Assembly: GCA_025449115.1 (NCBI GenBank) | Contig: JAHLKC010000109.1 | Coordinates: 1 to 64,000 of the forward strand | Reading direction: 5' to 3' | Source: Chytridium lagenaria | Lineage: Eukaryota > Chytridiomycota > Chytridiomycetes > Chytridiales > Chytridiaceae | Length of the DNA: 64,000 bases | Shown here: in pieces, positions 1-10,261 of the stretch | Numbering within the stretch: the first letter of the stretch is position 1 | Layout: the number at the start of each line of letters is the position of its first letter | Made by a program: the position numbers and the translations under genes | Notes under the pieces: generated by a model | Database searches by the model: none | What the model was told of the DNA's origin: nothing | The model's input: the letters and a program-made list of their open reading frames with translations, nothing else

Positions 1-467
1 CCGTAGAGACTCTTCATGCACAAGCAAACCCAGTCTTCTTTCCCTTCAACAAAACCTCGGGTTGCTCAATAGATTCGTGATCTTCAAGCTTGCCATTTAA
101 AAATGCAGTCTTGACGTCGTATGCCTAATTTCCATGTCTTCTTGACAGGCGACGCTAGCATGACTCTAAGTGTGGCTTGCTTGATAACTGCAAAACTTCT
201 CATCAATGTCAACGCCTTGTTTTGCGAATACCCTTTTGCAACAAAGCGTGCCTTGCGTTTGTCCAAATTACCCAACTCATCACGCTTTGTTTTGTACACC
301 CATCCAGATTTGATAATCTTCTTATCTTTTGGTCGGGGCACCAGCCTCCAAGTCCCCATCTCGACCAAGCTCTTCATCTCCTCTTCCATCGCTTTCCTCC
401 ATTCATCCTTCTCCTTCCTCTGCATCGCTTCTAAGTAAGTTTTTGGCTCATCATCTTTTCTTCCCAT
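1..467 (-). pseudogene. pol: RT N-terminal part of Cop-2 pol
   Basis: This is the start of the copia reverse transcriptase, which copies element RNA into DNA in the virus-like particle. Reading leftward from 467 it shows KSLVEMGTWRLVPRP, then GWVYKTKRDELGNL, FVAKGYSQ and KQATLRVMLA. These are the blocks that open RT in the better preserved copy Cop-6 (38878-39200). After FVAKGYSQ the frame slips, and the block equivalent to QYDVKTAFLNG is read in another frame. The left end stops before the YVDD catalytic block because the window ends. Indels mark it as a pseudogene. Confidence 0.85.
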
Positions 468-1150
468 GATGCGGTGTTGGCGGATGGCTTAACCGTCCAA
501 AACTCTCCAGGTTTCTTCTTGTTCCTTGTTGACCTTCGAAGGGATGTTTCGTACGGTTCATCCAGGTCTTCACGGAAATTTGGTACTCTTCTTCCACCTG
601 AACGACGAACCGTAGGTGAGCGTGGTTCTTCTCTATCTTCTTCGTTGTAGTCTTCACGATCAGGTGTGTGATAACTAACATTATCATCTTCCTCTTCATC
701 GGAGATCATCCACAGCGTTTCGCCCTCGCTTCGCCAGAACTTGACGAATCCGTGTTGTAATCTGGTAAGTCCAAATCACTCTTCCATTCTGATACATCCC
801 TTCAAACTTCTCGTCTCCCTTCTTCTCTTCCGCCCCAAAAACTCCTTCGTCAAAAATGACAGACTTGCTTCTAACCAGCTTATTTTCTTGCAAGTCCCAC
901 AGGCGGTATCCAAGCGGTTCATATCCCACAAGCACGCAGCGGCGAGCGTTAAAGTCACCTTTCTTTCTCTGCTGCTTTGGGATCAAGACAAGCGCGAGGC
1001 ATCCCCAACACGCAACCTCGAGAGGTCAGGCTTGACCCGGCAATTTCTCAAGTGGCGTGCGTCTTCTTCGTTGGTGCGCGTAGGCGATCTATATAAGGTA
1101 AGCTGCAGCCATCACAGCTTCTCCCCAAAATCTCGTTTCCAGTTTTGATG
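431..1150 (-). pseudogene. pol: Integrase C-terminal domain and INT-RT linker of Cop-2
   Basis: Reading leftward, this begins with the integrase C-terminal block ARRCVLVGYEPLGYRLWDL, equivalent to the ‘FLGY...GYRLYD’ block common in copia integrases. It goes on to KLVRSKSVIFDEG and an acidic, serine-rich linker (SDEEEDDNVSYHTPDRE) ending in basic RSGGRRVPNFREDLDEP. At least two frames are needed (696-986 and 431-709). The linker joins integrase to RT in the polyprotein and is not itself catalytic. It is nearly identical to the linker of Cop-7 (55376-55963), which is better preserved. Confidence 0.8.
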
Positions 1151-1153
1151 AGC

Positions 1154-1692
1154 TTAACATGCTCTTAGATCGCTCGTTAAGCTCCTGTTCATCCTCTCAG
1201 CAACACCGTTCTGTTGCGGTGTGTATGGCATGGTAAAGGTGAGTCGACTTCCATGCTCCAAACACCAATCCTTCATTTTTGTTGTTAACTCCCCACCGTT
1301 GTCCGCCACAATCTCTTTTAGTTTTGTTGATGCGTTTTTCGGCTTCTTCTTTAACCTTAATACTTGACTGATCGTCTTCTTGCACAATACCGTCACGTAG
1401 TTTGTGGCGCTGTCCACGATTGTGAGAAAATATCGTGCGCCGCCGTTTGACGCATTCTTCATAGGCCGACAATATCGACGTGAATCCTTTCAAGAGGTTC
1501 TTTAGCTTTGATTTCGTCGGGTTTGTCAGGGAATGAAACTCTCGTCATCTTTCCATCAACACACCCTTCGCAAAGGTGAGTGTCCTCTTCATCTGTCATG
1601 TTGACTCCCTTTGCAACCTTCACTAACTTCTTCACACTCTTCTTTCCTAGATGACCCATCCTCAGGTGCCACTGATGTGGCGATAGTGGCTT
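1154..1692 (-). pseudogene. pol: Integrase core of Cop-2
   Basis: Copia integrase inserts the cDNA into host DNA. From the right, HLRMGHLGKKSVKKL and CEGCVDGK give the H2C2 zinc-binding half (1560-1690). RIHVDIVG carries the first catalytic Asp, IVADNGGE the second, and TPQQNGVAERMN the Glu region (near 1190-1240). The core is split into two frames near 1460-1490, so a frameshift removes function. All three acidic positions still look present, unlike the sister copy Cop-7, where the first is changed. Confidence 0.85.
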
Positions 1693-1738
1693 CCCAGCCT
1701 TTGCAACGGAGGTGCTGGGTTTAGACTCCGACGCTTGA

Positions 1739-2215
1739 TCAAGGTAAATGAGGTTTTCCTTGCTGCTGTATGTGAAAGTTGCTAGCGCTTGTGCTGATGG
1801 TCCCTTTCTTCGGTTTCAGATCATAGCCATCATCTTTTGGAAAGATGTCCAGTTCTTTCTTCCTCGCCATCCCAAGCGAGATCAGGTTCCGTCCGATGTT
1901 TGGTACATATAACACATTCTTCAGTATTAGCGTTCCTGTTCTTCTCCCAATTCTAATCCTTACTTCACAGTCTCCGACCCCTTTCGATTCCAGCTCGCTC
2001 TGGCTGTCCGCCGTGCTGATGTTGCACTGAATGGATCTGTAGTTTGACAGGATGTTGCGTTGAAACGTCATATGGTGAGTAGCTCCTGAATCTAACATCC
2101 ATCTAGTGTCTCTCGCTTGCAGCATGCCATCTCCAGTCATGTTGACTGTTGGCACTGCGGCAACGAACACTACTGGATTCCCTCCGTTGTTGTTGTTGTT
2201 TTGATTGTTGTTCTG
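1739..2215 (-). pseudogene. pol: Aspartic protease of Cop-2
   Basis: The copia protease cuts Gag-Pol. The frame (1739-2170) contains the family signature DTRWMLDSGATHHMTF, with active-site Asp-Ser-Gly in WMLDSGA. Downstream KNVLYVPNIGRNLISLGMA is the usual hydrophobic block near the end of copia PR, followed by GYDLKPKK. It lies directly after the asparagine-rich gag end (QNNNQNNN, about 2190-2230). The core looks intact, but the reading frame changes at both ends compared with Cop-7, so it is not joined to a working polyprotein. Confidence 0.85.
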
Positions 2216-2344
2216 ATTCGCTACGTTTGCATTAGGGCCACGGTTCCAACCACCACGGCCTCGACCACCTCTTCCGCGGCCTCCACGACCACGGAATCCA
2301 CCACGTCCTCGTCCACGGAACTGGCCTCTTCCAGCTGCTGCTGG

Positions 2345-3136
2345 TTAAGCTTGATGTTCGTTATTACTATCATTTCTGTTGTCATGACTTCTTCTCGCAC
2401 TCCAGCAATCTATAGCTAGATGTCCACGACGACCACAGTTAAAACATGCGCGGTCTTCACCTCCGCGTTGCCGTTGCTGATTGTTGTGTCGCCCTGCAGC
2501 ATGCGCTTGAGCACCTTCACTGTCCTCTGTCTCCTTCTTTCTTTCTTTAATTTTTGTCTCGTGATCTAACAGTTTTCCCACCACATAGGCATAGTCGGTC
2601 TCTGCTTTAGCGTCGTTCTCGAGGAGATTTACGATAATATCATATGCTTCTGGTAGGGTGGTCAGAAGGATAGAGATGTGCTGCGGGGTTCCAGTGTCCT
2701 CCCCCGCAGCCTTTAGTTGCTGGATTGTTGACGAGATCTCTGCAATGTAAGTCTTTAAGTCATCCTCTTCTTTCATCTTCAAGTTGGTGAGCTTTCTTCT
2801 AATCGCGTTTCTGTTTGTCTGAGCCTTTCTCTCATAGGTCTCGACGATTTTATCCCAAGTTGCTTTAGCCGTTATTTCATCCTGGATTAGCGGTAAGATG
2901 ATATCATGCACTCTTGATTCAATTCTCGCTTTTGCTTTCATATCCAGGTCTTCCTCTTCTAACCTAGTTTTCTTCTCGGCGTTTGTAGGCGTGTCAACGA
3001 CTGCATAGGGCGTCCAGCCCTTATCCACAATCTTCCAAAGGCCCTTGCCTTTGAGGTATCCGACCATGCGGTACTTCCAGATGTGGAACTGTGTGCCATT
3101 GAACATCACAGGTTTGTCGTCCTTTTCTTTCGTCAT
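2345..3136 (-). pseudogene. gag: Gag of Cop-2
   Basis: Copia Gag forms the particle and binds RNA. The frame starts with an ATG at 3136 (MTKEKDDKPVMFNGTQF) and runs 263 residues. It has the copia Gag core with FHIWKYRMVGYLKGKGLW, the block around TLPEAYDIIVNLL and a zinc knuckle CFNCGRRGHLAIDC near residue 230. It ends at a TAA where Cop-7 (near 62403) has CAA in an otherwise matching stretch. The stop is therefore a nonsense change that cuts off the RGG repeat and pol. The RGG-coding DNA is still visible at 2250-2335. Confidence 0.9.
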
Positions 3137-3254
3137 CTTTCGTGTTGACTGGTTACTTTCTTTGGTGACTTGGGACTGATTCTTTCTTTCTTGCGATGCT
3201 CACACTCTTCTCTACTGGTCCTCAAATGGATCGTTCACTCCTTCTTCCAACCAG

Positions 3255-3270
3255 ATGAAGTGCTACCACT
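3255..3270 (-). other. Primer-binding site of Cop-2
   Basis: On the minus strand the LTR end ...CCCTACA is followed by AGTGGTAGCACTTCATC. The TGGTAGCA core is complementary to a tRNA 3' end and resembles the Ty1 initiator-Met PBS (TGGTAGCG). The same site follows the 5' LTR of Cop-3, Cop-4, Cop-6, Cop-7 and Cop-8. Confidence 0.65.
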
Positions 3271-3642
3271 TGTAGGGTTTACGGGGCTCTTTGTAATAAT
3301 AATAAACTTAATAAACTAATTATTATAATGAACTGGTGAACGAGGTCTCCAGAGGTGACGACTAATTAATACTGATGACAACTAACTTATTATTAATATA
3401 GCTTGAAAACAATACATTATGATATGTGGGTGGCACTCCTAGCCTTAACGTCTTCTGACCGTGCATCCCTCATTGTCCCAAAACTAAACAGAATAAATAA
3501 ACTACGGGCGGGGTTTGGAACATATCAAACTGACAATTTTAACTTAAGGAATGAAGGCAAGAATTTAGACGGGGGCAACAAAAAAAACTTAGACAAATTT
3601 AAATGCGGGTGAGTAAACAAAATAGAAAGATGAAATCCAACA
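3271..3642 (-). repeat. 5' LTR of Cop-2
   Basis: The LTR is 372 bp with TG...CA ends: plus strand TGTAGGGTTTACGG at the left and ATCCAACA at the right. It is closely related to the LTR of Cop-7 (63328-63720) and more distantly to the 400-bp LTRs of Cop-3, Cop-4 and Cop-6, with which it shares GAGCCCCGT near the U5 end. Confidence 0.85.
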
Positions 3643-3739
3643 AAGAGTAGAGCAGAAGAGAAGAGTGTGAGAACTGCAAGAAGGAAGCAGTTAGCCCAAG
3701 TCACAATCAACAGCATAAGAAGATATCAAGAGAAAAAAG

Positions 3740-4541
3740 ATGGCGAAAGAAAAGGACGACAAACCTTTGATGTTCGATGGCACACAGTCCCACATCTGGA
3801 AGCACCGCATGGTCGGTACCTCAGGCAAGGACCTTTGGAAGATTGCCGAAAAGGGCTGGACGCCCTGTGCTGTTGTTGACACGCCTACAAACGCCGAGAA
3901 GAAAATTAGGTTAGAAGAGGAAGACCCGGACATGAAAGCAAAAGCAAGAATCGAATCAAGAATTAACGATTACATCCCACCGTTGGTTGATACAGGATGA
4001 GCCTACGGCAAAGACAACTTGGGTTAAGATCATTGAGACCTATGAGAGAAAGGCTCAGACAAACAGAAACGCGATCAGACATTAACTCACGTACTTGAAG
4101 ATAGAAGAAGAAGATGATTTGAAGACTTACATCTCAGAAGTCTCGTCAACCATCCAGCAACTGAAGGCTGCGGGGGTGGGCACAGCAACCCCGCAACAAA
4201 TGTTCATCCCGTTGACGACCCTCCCAAAAGCATACGACATTATCGTCAATCTCCTAGAGAACAATCCCAAAGCAGAGACGCACTATGTTTATGTCGTTGG
4301 AGAGCTGTTAGACCACGAAACGAAAATTAATGAGAGAAAGAAAGAAAATAAAGTTGAAGAAGGTGCCCAGGCTCATGCCGCAGGGCGAAACAACAGCTAT
4401 CAACAAAGCCAACGGGATGGTGAAGACCGAGCAAGAGTGCTATAATTGTGGCAAGAGAGGACACCTGGCAAGAGACTGTTGGGGGTTAGAAGAAACAACA
4501 ACAACGACAACAGAAACGAGAGGAAGAACGAACCTCAAGCT
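3740..4541 (+). pseudogene. gag: Gag of Cop-1
   Basis: The start ATG at 3740 opens MAKEKDDKPLMFDGTQ, matching the Gag start of the minus-strand copies. Seven residues of the YLKGKG region are missing (RMVGTSGKDLWK). The frame breaks near 4000, resumes at 4095 (DDLKTYISEVSSTIQQLKAA), and breaks again before the zinc knuckle CYNCGKRGHLARDC (about 4438-4480). After it comes an RGG-rich stretch near 4560-4640. At least three frames are needed. The leader at 3643-3739 matches the leader of the minus-strand copies. Confidence 0.85.
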
Positions 4542-4572
4542 CAACCAGTAGCAGCAGGAAGAGGCCAGTTCC

Positions 4573-5413
4573 GTGGAAGAGGACGTGGAGGTTTCCGTGG
4601 TCGAGGAGGACGTGGAAGAAGTGGTCGAGGCCGAGGTGGTTGGAACCGAGGACCTAACGCAAATTGTGGCAAATCAGAACAACAATCAAAACAACAACAG
4701 TGGAAATCCAGTAGTCTTTGTTGCAGCAGTGCCAGCCGTAAACTTGAGTGGGGATGGTGCGTTGCAAGCAAGAGACACTAGATGGATGTTAGATTCAGGA
4801 GCTACTCACCACATGACCTTTCAACGCAACATCCTGACCTACTATCGCTCCATCCAGTGCAACATCAGCACTGTGGATAGCCAGAACGAGCTCGAATCAA
4901 GAGGAGTGGGAGACTGTGAAGTCAAGATTAGAAACAGTGGAAGAACGGGAACGTTGGTGTTAAAGAACGGGAACGTTGGTGTTAAAGAACGTTCTCTACG
5001 TACCTAACATTGGAGGGAACTTGATCTCGCTTGGGATGGCAAGGAAAAAAGGTCTTGAGATTTTTCCAAAAGACACCGGATATGACTTGAAACCAAAGAA
5101 AGAACCGTTAGCACAAGCGCTTGCAACGTTCACATACGGCAACAAAGAAAACCTCATCTACCTTGATCAAGTGATGAATTCAAAAACCCAGCGTTTCCTT
5201 GGCAAAGGTTGGAAGGCCAGTGACTCCACATCAATGGCATCTGCGGATGGGCCATCTAGGAAAGAAGGGGTGAAGAAATTAGTCAAGGTAGCAAATGGAG
5301 TCAATATAACTGATGAAGAGGACACTCACCTCTGCAAAGGGTGTGTTGATGGAAAGATGACGCGTGCATCATTTCCTGACGAATTCGACAAATTGAAAGC
5401 TGAAGACCCACTT
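4573..5413 (+). pseudogene. pol: Protease and N-terminal integrase of Cop-1
   Basis: The RGG tail of Gag is followed by VVFVAAVPAVN and the protease signature DTRWMLDSGATHHMTF (about 4767-4815). A 22-bp perfect tandem duplication (4944-4987) then shifts the frame, so KNVLYVPNIGGNLISLGMA is read from 4976 on. GYDLKPKKEPLAQALATF and the integrase zinc half (DEEDTHLCKGCVDGK, about 5310-5355) follow. The MGHLG histidine region is altered. The element is cut at 5413 by the 3' LTR of Cop-3 and resumes at 52027. Confidence 0.85.
4944..4987 (+). repeat. 22-bp perfect tandem duplication in Cop-1 protease
   Basis: AACGGGAACGTTGGTGTTAA followed by AG occurs twice back to back (4944-4965, 4966-4987). 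Other copies have it once. Twenty-two bases is not a multiple of three, so the duplication breaks the PR frame. Confidence 0.9.
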
Positions 5414-5809
5414 TGTAGGGGTTACGGGGCTCAATTGTAATTAAATTATAATGATTAATAAAGAATTAAACTATAAAAATCGTGATGGAGTCTCCAGCGG
5501 TGACAGGGAGGTAATGACTACGAAACTTCCATATATTAATGTTAACTCTTTTCGCAATACATGTAGAGGGTGGGGATTTACACCAGAACTCATGACCCGT
5601 AAATCCCTCCAATTACGTATCATAAATAAAACATAAAGTAATAAGGTTAAAGGGATTAACGCTTCCTCAAATGGAATGAGGAGCTCAATAAACTGATCAA
5701 CTCAAAACTTAAAATAACGCGTAAACAAACAGGTTCGGGGGAAAAATAACTTAGACAAAATAACGAATGTGGGTGAGAAAACAAAATAGAAAGATGAATA
5801 AACCCAACA
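5414..5809 (-). repeat. 3' LTR of Cop-3
   Basis: 396 bp with TG...CA ends, plus strand TGTAGGGGTTACGG to AATAAACCCAACA. It is directly followed by a pyrimidine run that is the polypurine tract of the minus-strand element. Confidence 0.93.
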
Positions 5810-5827
5810 TTCTCCCCCTCAGCTTTC
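5810..5827 (-). other. Polypurine tract of Cop-3
   Basis: The plus strand TTCTCCCCCTCAGCTTTC reads GAAAGCTGAGGGGGAGAA on the minus strand, directly upstream of the 3' LTR. This is the position and composition expected of the plus-strand primer. Confidence 0.85.
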
Positions 5828-7350
5828 TAACCTTGCAGTTTTAATCAACCACTTTAACCATCCCAAACTTTGCTCGTAATTCTTCAAACTTCGTTCGAGG
5901 CAAAGCTTTCGTAAACAAGTCTGCAGGTTGCTCTTCGTGTTCAGGTACTCCACGCGTATTTTCTTCGCGTTAACCCTATCTCGTATGACGTGGAACCTTC
6001 TATCCACGTGTCGCGAACTTTGCGATATTATCGGCGTGCTGGCGAGGGAATTTGCTGTCGTGTTGTCGCCGTAAATCACCGGAGGGTCATTAAACGTATA
6101 ACCCAACTCCCCCAGAAGTTGGCTAACCCATATCATATGTGACGATGCTTCACTAAGTGAAACATATTCAGCTTCTGCGGTAGACTGAGCCGTCGTTGCT
6201 TGTTTCTTCGTTCCCCACACCACAGCTCCCCCGTTCAACGTGATCACAAAACCACTCGTTGACTTCATGTCGTCTGGATCCGTTCCCATGTCGGCGTCTG
6301 CATATCCCACCAATTCCAGCTTGTCCTTTCTAGTATACTGAATTCCCAATTGCTTCGTTTGCTGTAAGTATCCACAAGTTCGGTAAAGCGCATCCCAATG
6401 CGCTGGGTAAGGGTTCTCTTGAAACCTAGCGCTCATTCCAAGCGCGAATGCTATATCAGGTCGAGTTCCAATCATCGCATGCATTAAGGATCCAGTGTAC
6501 TGTCGGTATCCTTGATTCTTCTCGTTCGTTTTCATTATCTCCCCTTCCATGTTCTTCAGGAGTTTCTTCACGGCGTCCATTGGGTATAGTGTAAAAGAGT
6601 TTTCGGTAATTCCAGCTTTTGACCCATCGTTTCGATGTATCTCTGCTGGAACACCACAATCTTCCCTTTTACACGATCATAGCGACATTGCCACCCCAGG
6701 ACGTATCGAAAACTTGGAGCTCTTGTACCTCGGTAACGTCTCATGAATCGTTTTTCTGATCGATCTAATTCCTCCTTGCTCGTCGACGCTTCTATGATAT
6801 CATCAACGTAACTCCCTTCAAGGTGAGATCCTTGCCGTTTCGCTTGTAATAAAGAGGATCCGCCGCTGACGAGTAAACTTCTCCTCGTCGACTTGGAACG
6901 TGTTCAAGTCGGTGTTGAAACACATTGGTGCTTGAACGAGTCCGTAGAGACTCTTCATGCACAGGCACACCCAGTCTTCCTTCCCTTCAACGACGAATCC
7001 TTCAGGCTGTTCAATATATCTCATGATCTTCCAACTTCCCATTCAAGAACGCGGTCTTGACGTCGTATTGTCGAATCTCCATGTTTTCTTGACAAGCGAC
7101 CGCAAGCATCACTCTCAACGTTGCTTGCTTGATGACGGTGCGAATTTCTCGTCATAGTCGATTCCTTGTTTTGCGAGTAACCTTTAGCAACAAATCTCGC
7201 TTTTCGTTTATCGAGATTTCCCAACTCATCTCGCTTTGTTTTGTACACCCATCCTGATTTAATAATCTTTCTCCCTTTAGGTCGGGGAACCAACCTCCAT
7301 GTTCCCATCTCAACCAAACTTTTCATTTCTCCTCCATCGCTTTCCTCCAC
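5819..7350 (-). pseudogene. pol: RT and RNase H of Cop-3
   Basis: Reading leftward: RT start (KSLVEMGTWRLVPRP, 7250-7350), FVAKGYSQ, the CLCMKSLYGLVQAPMCF block (about 6930-6980), and RT thumb with GSLMHAMIGTRPDIAFALGM. RNase H follows with YADADMGTDPDD, STAEAEYVSLSEASS and YGDNTTAN, the copia-type catalytic acidic positions. Frames change several times (near 7030, 6640-6820, 5930). The last shift turns the C-terminal NTKEQPADLFTKAL of Cop-6 into an unrelated tail. The ATCATCAACG stretch near 6797 corresponds to the YVDD region and has lost a base. Confidence 0.88.
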
Positions 7351-7937
7351 TCGTCCTTCTCCTTCCTACCCATCGCTTCCTGGTAGGTCTTTGGTTCGTC
7401 GTCATCTTCTAACGATGCCGTGTTTGCTGATGGTCTAACCGTCCAAAACTCTCCAGGCTTCTTCTTGTTCCGTGATGACCTTCGAAGGGATGTTTCGTAT
7501 GGCTCATCCAGGTCTTCACGGAAGTTTGGAACTCTTCTTCCACCAGATCGACGAACCGTAGGTGAGTGAGGTTCCTCTCTTTCTTCATCTTCATCGTCGT
7601 CGCGATCGGGTGTATGATAACTAACATTATCATCTTCATCTTCAGACTCTTCGTCATTAATCGCCGTGTCAACTTCACTACCACCAGAGCTTGACGAGTC
7701 TGTAGAGTAATCCGGTAAGTCTAGGTCGTTTTTCCATTCTTGAACCTCCCCTTCAAACTTTGATTCTCCCTTCTCTGCTTCCGCCGCCATTACTCCCTCG
7801 TTAAAAATCACTGACTTGCTTCTAACCAACTTATTCGTTTGCAAATCCCAAAGGCGATAGCCCAGCGGCTCATACCCAACGAGAGCACACCGTCGTGCGT
7901 TGAAATCTCCCTTCTTTCGTTGCTGCTTGGGTATCAA
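7323..7937 (-). pseudogene. pol: INT C-terminal domain and INT-RT linker of Cop-3
   Basis: One open frame of 204 residues. It holds IPKQQRKKGDFNARRC, GYEPLGYRLWDLQTNKLVR, a serine/acid-rich hinge (TDSSSSGGSEVDTA), HTPDRDDDEDEEREE and the basic end RRSGGRRVPNFREDLDEP. It then runs into the KEKDEWRKAMEE start of the RT domain. The same order occurs in Cop-4 and Cop-6. The start codon shown by the frame is internal to the polyprotein and should not be read as a real initiator. Confidence 0.82.
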
Positions 7938-8843
7938 TACGAGTGCCAGGCAACCCCAACCACGAAGTCGACAAGTCAGGTTTCACTCCAGCGAATCTCT
8001 CAAGCGGCGTTGCATCTTGTTCGTTCGTTCGGGTTGGTGATCGGTTAATGAGGTAAGCTGCAGCCATCACGGCTTCACCCCAAAAACGCGTTTCGAGTTT
8101 TGAAGAACTTAACATGCTTTTAGACCTCTCGTTCAAGGTCCTGTTCATCCGTTCGGCAACACCGTTCTGTTGCGGTGTGTACGGCATGGTGAACGTAAGT
8201 CGAATCCCATGCTCTAAGCACCAATCCTTCATTAGTTTGTTGTTGAATTCGCCGCCGTTGTCTGCCACGATTTCAATGAGCTTCCTTTTGATTTTCTTCT
8301 CGGCTTCTTCTTTAAAACTTTTGATGAACTTGAATGACTCATTCTTCTTCTTGCACAGGTAAACGGTAACGTAGTTTGTCGCGCTGCGCGATGGTGAGGA
8401 AGTAACGTGCGCCGCCATTTGACGCGGTCTTCATAGGTCCAACGATGTCACGTGGATTTTCTCGAGAGGCTCCTTGGCTTTCAACTCGTCGGGTTTGTCA
8501 GGAAATGATGTCCTTGTCATTTTCCCATCAACACAACCCTCACACAGGTAAGTGTCTCTTCATTCGTCATCTTGACTCCCTTCGCTACCTTCATTAACTT
8601 CTTCACTCCCTTCTTTCCTAGATGACCCATCCGCAAGTGCCACTGGTGCGGTGTCAGAGACTTCTTCGCCTTTGCTGAGGCGGTGCTTGGCTTGAATTCG
8701 ATGACTTGATCAAGGTAAATGAGTTCTCTTTGCTGCTGTAGGTGAACGTTGCAAGTGCTTGTGCTGACGGTTCTTTCTTGGTTTAAGGTCGTATCCGTCG
8801 TCCTTCGGGAATATGTCAAGATCCTTCTTTCTCGCCATCCCAA
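7870..8843 (-). pseudogene. pol: Integrase of Cop-3
   Basis: From the right: GAG-pre region (QALATF-like, ENLIYLDQVIEFKPS), HQWHLRMGHLGKKGVKKL, then the zinc Cys pair region in a shifted frame (EETLTCVRVVL), then the core. The core shows VADNGGEFNNKLMKDWCLE with the second catalytic Asp, TPQQNGVAERMN with the Glu, and the long helix RFWGEAVMAAAYLINRSPT. Base losses near 8385 (VDS region), 8445 (HVDIV region) and 8550 break the frame. It is equivalent to the single open frame of Cop-4 at 30691-31602. Confidence 0.87.
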
Positions 8844-8849
8844 GCGAGA

Positions 8850-9851
8850 TCAGGTTCCGTCCGATGTTTGGTACGTATAAACGTTCTTGAGTATTAACGT
8901 TCCTGTTCTTTCACCGTTTCTAATCTTCACTTCACAGTCACCAACTCCACGGGATTCAAGATTGCTGTTGTTGTCGGCAGTGCTGATGTTGCACTGGATG
9001 GAGCGGTAGTTCGACAGGATGTTGCGCTGGAACGTCATGTGGTGAGTGGCTCCAGAGTCTAACATCCATCTGGTGTCTCTAGTCTGCGGACCGCCTTCCG
9101 AGCTCATGTTGACGGTAGGTACTGCTGCAACGAATACCACAGGATTTCCTCCGTTGTTGTTGTTCTGATTGTTGTTTTGGTTTGCCAGGTTTGCATTAGG
9201 TCCTCGATTCCAACCACCTCGGCCTCGACCTCCTCTTCCGCGTCCTCCTCGACCACGGAAACCACCGCGACCTCTTCCACGGTAAAACCTCTTCCTGCAG
9301 CCGCAGGTTGAGCTTGGGTTCGTTGTCTCTTTCATTTCTGTTGTCGTTATTTCTTCTCGCGCTCCAACAGTCTCTTGCTAAGTGGCCTTTCTTTCCGCAA
9401 TTGTAGCATTCTCGGTCCTCGCCGCCGCGGTGTCTTTGTTGTTGATTGTTGTAGCGTCCCGCAGCGTGAGCCTGAGCGCCTTCGTTCTCTTCATTTTCTT
9501 TCTTTCTCTCTTTCAGTTTCGTTTCATGATCTAACAGCTTTCCAACGACATAGGCATAGTCAGCCTCGGCTTTGGGTTCGTTCTCGAGGAGATTGACTAT
9601 GATGTCGTATGCTTCCGGGAGGGTCGTCAAGAGGATGGAGATGTGTTGCGGGGTTGCCGTGTCTTCCCCCGCTGCCTTCAGTTGCTGAATGGTTGACGAG
9701 ACCTCCGCGATGTAAGTCTTTAAGTCGTCTTCTTCTTTCATCTTCAAGTTCGTGAGTTTGCGTCTAATCGCGTTTCTGTTCGTCTGAGCCTTTCTTCATA
9801 GGTCTCGATTATTTTATCCCATGTCGCTTTGCCGTGGATTCATCCTGTATC
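8850..9851 (-). pseudogene. gag-pol: Protease and C-terminal two thirds of Gag, Cop-3
   Basis: PR reads DTRWMLDSGATHHMTFQRN (about 9035-9085) and ends with a shift near 8880. Gag here carries RGG repeats (GGFRGRGGRGRGGRGRGGW, about 9200-9260), the zinc knuckle CYNCGKKGHLARDC (about 9370-9410) and the core TLPEAYDIIVNLLENEPKAE. It is interrupted at 9851 by Cop-4, and the missing N-terminus is at 51262-51509. The long ORF here ends in a different frame after the knuckle than PR uses, so an indel lies near 9290-9320. Confidence 0.87.
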
Positions 9852-10251
9852 TGTAGGGGTTACGGGGCTCAATTGTAATTAAATTATAATGATTAATAAA
9901 GAGAAATAAACTATAACAAATCGTGATGGAGTCTCCAGCGGTGACAGGGAGGTAATGACTACGAAACTTCCATGTATTCATGTTAACTCCTTTTCGCAAC
10001 GCATGTAGAGGGTGGGGATTTACACCAGAACTCATGACCCGTAAATCCCTCCAATTACGTATCATAAATAAAACATAAAGTAATAAAGTTAAAGGGATTA
10101 ACGCTTCCTCAAATGGAATGAGGAGCTCAATAAACTGATCAACTCAAAACTTAAAATAACGCGTAAACAAACAGGTTCGGGGAAAAATAACTTAGACAAA
10201 ATAACGAATGTGGGTGAGTGAAACAAAATAGAAAGATGAATAAACCCAACA
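9852..10251 (-). repeat. 3' LTR of Cop-4
   Basis: 400 bp, plus strand TGTAGGGGTTACGG to AAACCCAACA. The polypurine tract (minus strand, purine-rich complement of TTCTCCCCTCAGC) follows at 10252. Confidence 0.93.
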
Positions 10252-10261
10252 TTCTCCCCTC

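Larger units (their letters stand above)
1..3642 (-). mobile_element. Cop-2, Ty1/copia LTR retrotransposon, 3' end beyond window
   Basis: Reading leftward from the 5' LTR (3271-3642) come a primer-binding site, gag, protease, integrase, the INT-RT linker and the start of RT. The order PR-INT-RT is that of Ty1/copia. The rest of RT, RNase H and the 3' LTR lie left of base 1. Just right of the LTR, at 3643, starts the leader of the plus-strand element Cop-1. Compared with full-length relatives, that leader lacks its first part, so I infer that Cop-2 landed in it. AAGAG (3643-3647) would be the target duplication, but its partner is out of view. Frameshifts and one nonsense change make this copy inactive. 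It belongs to the same subfamily as Cop-7. Confidence 0.9.

Noticed and set aside
121..438. Plus-strand open frames across 1-3100 and similar stretches
   Set aside because: They are antisense shadows of copia pol and gag; their products match nothing and follow the base composition of the opposite strand.
3403..3612. Small open frame in the Cop-2 LTR
   Set aside because: It lies wholly in the LTR, and the related LTR of Cop-7 does not keep it.
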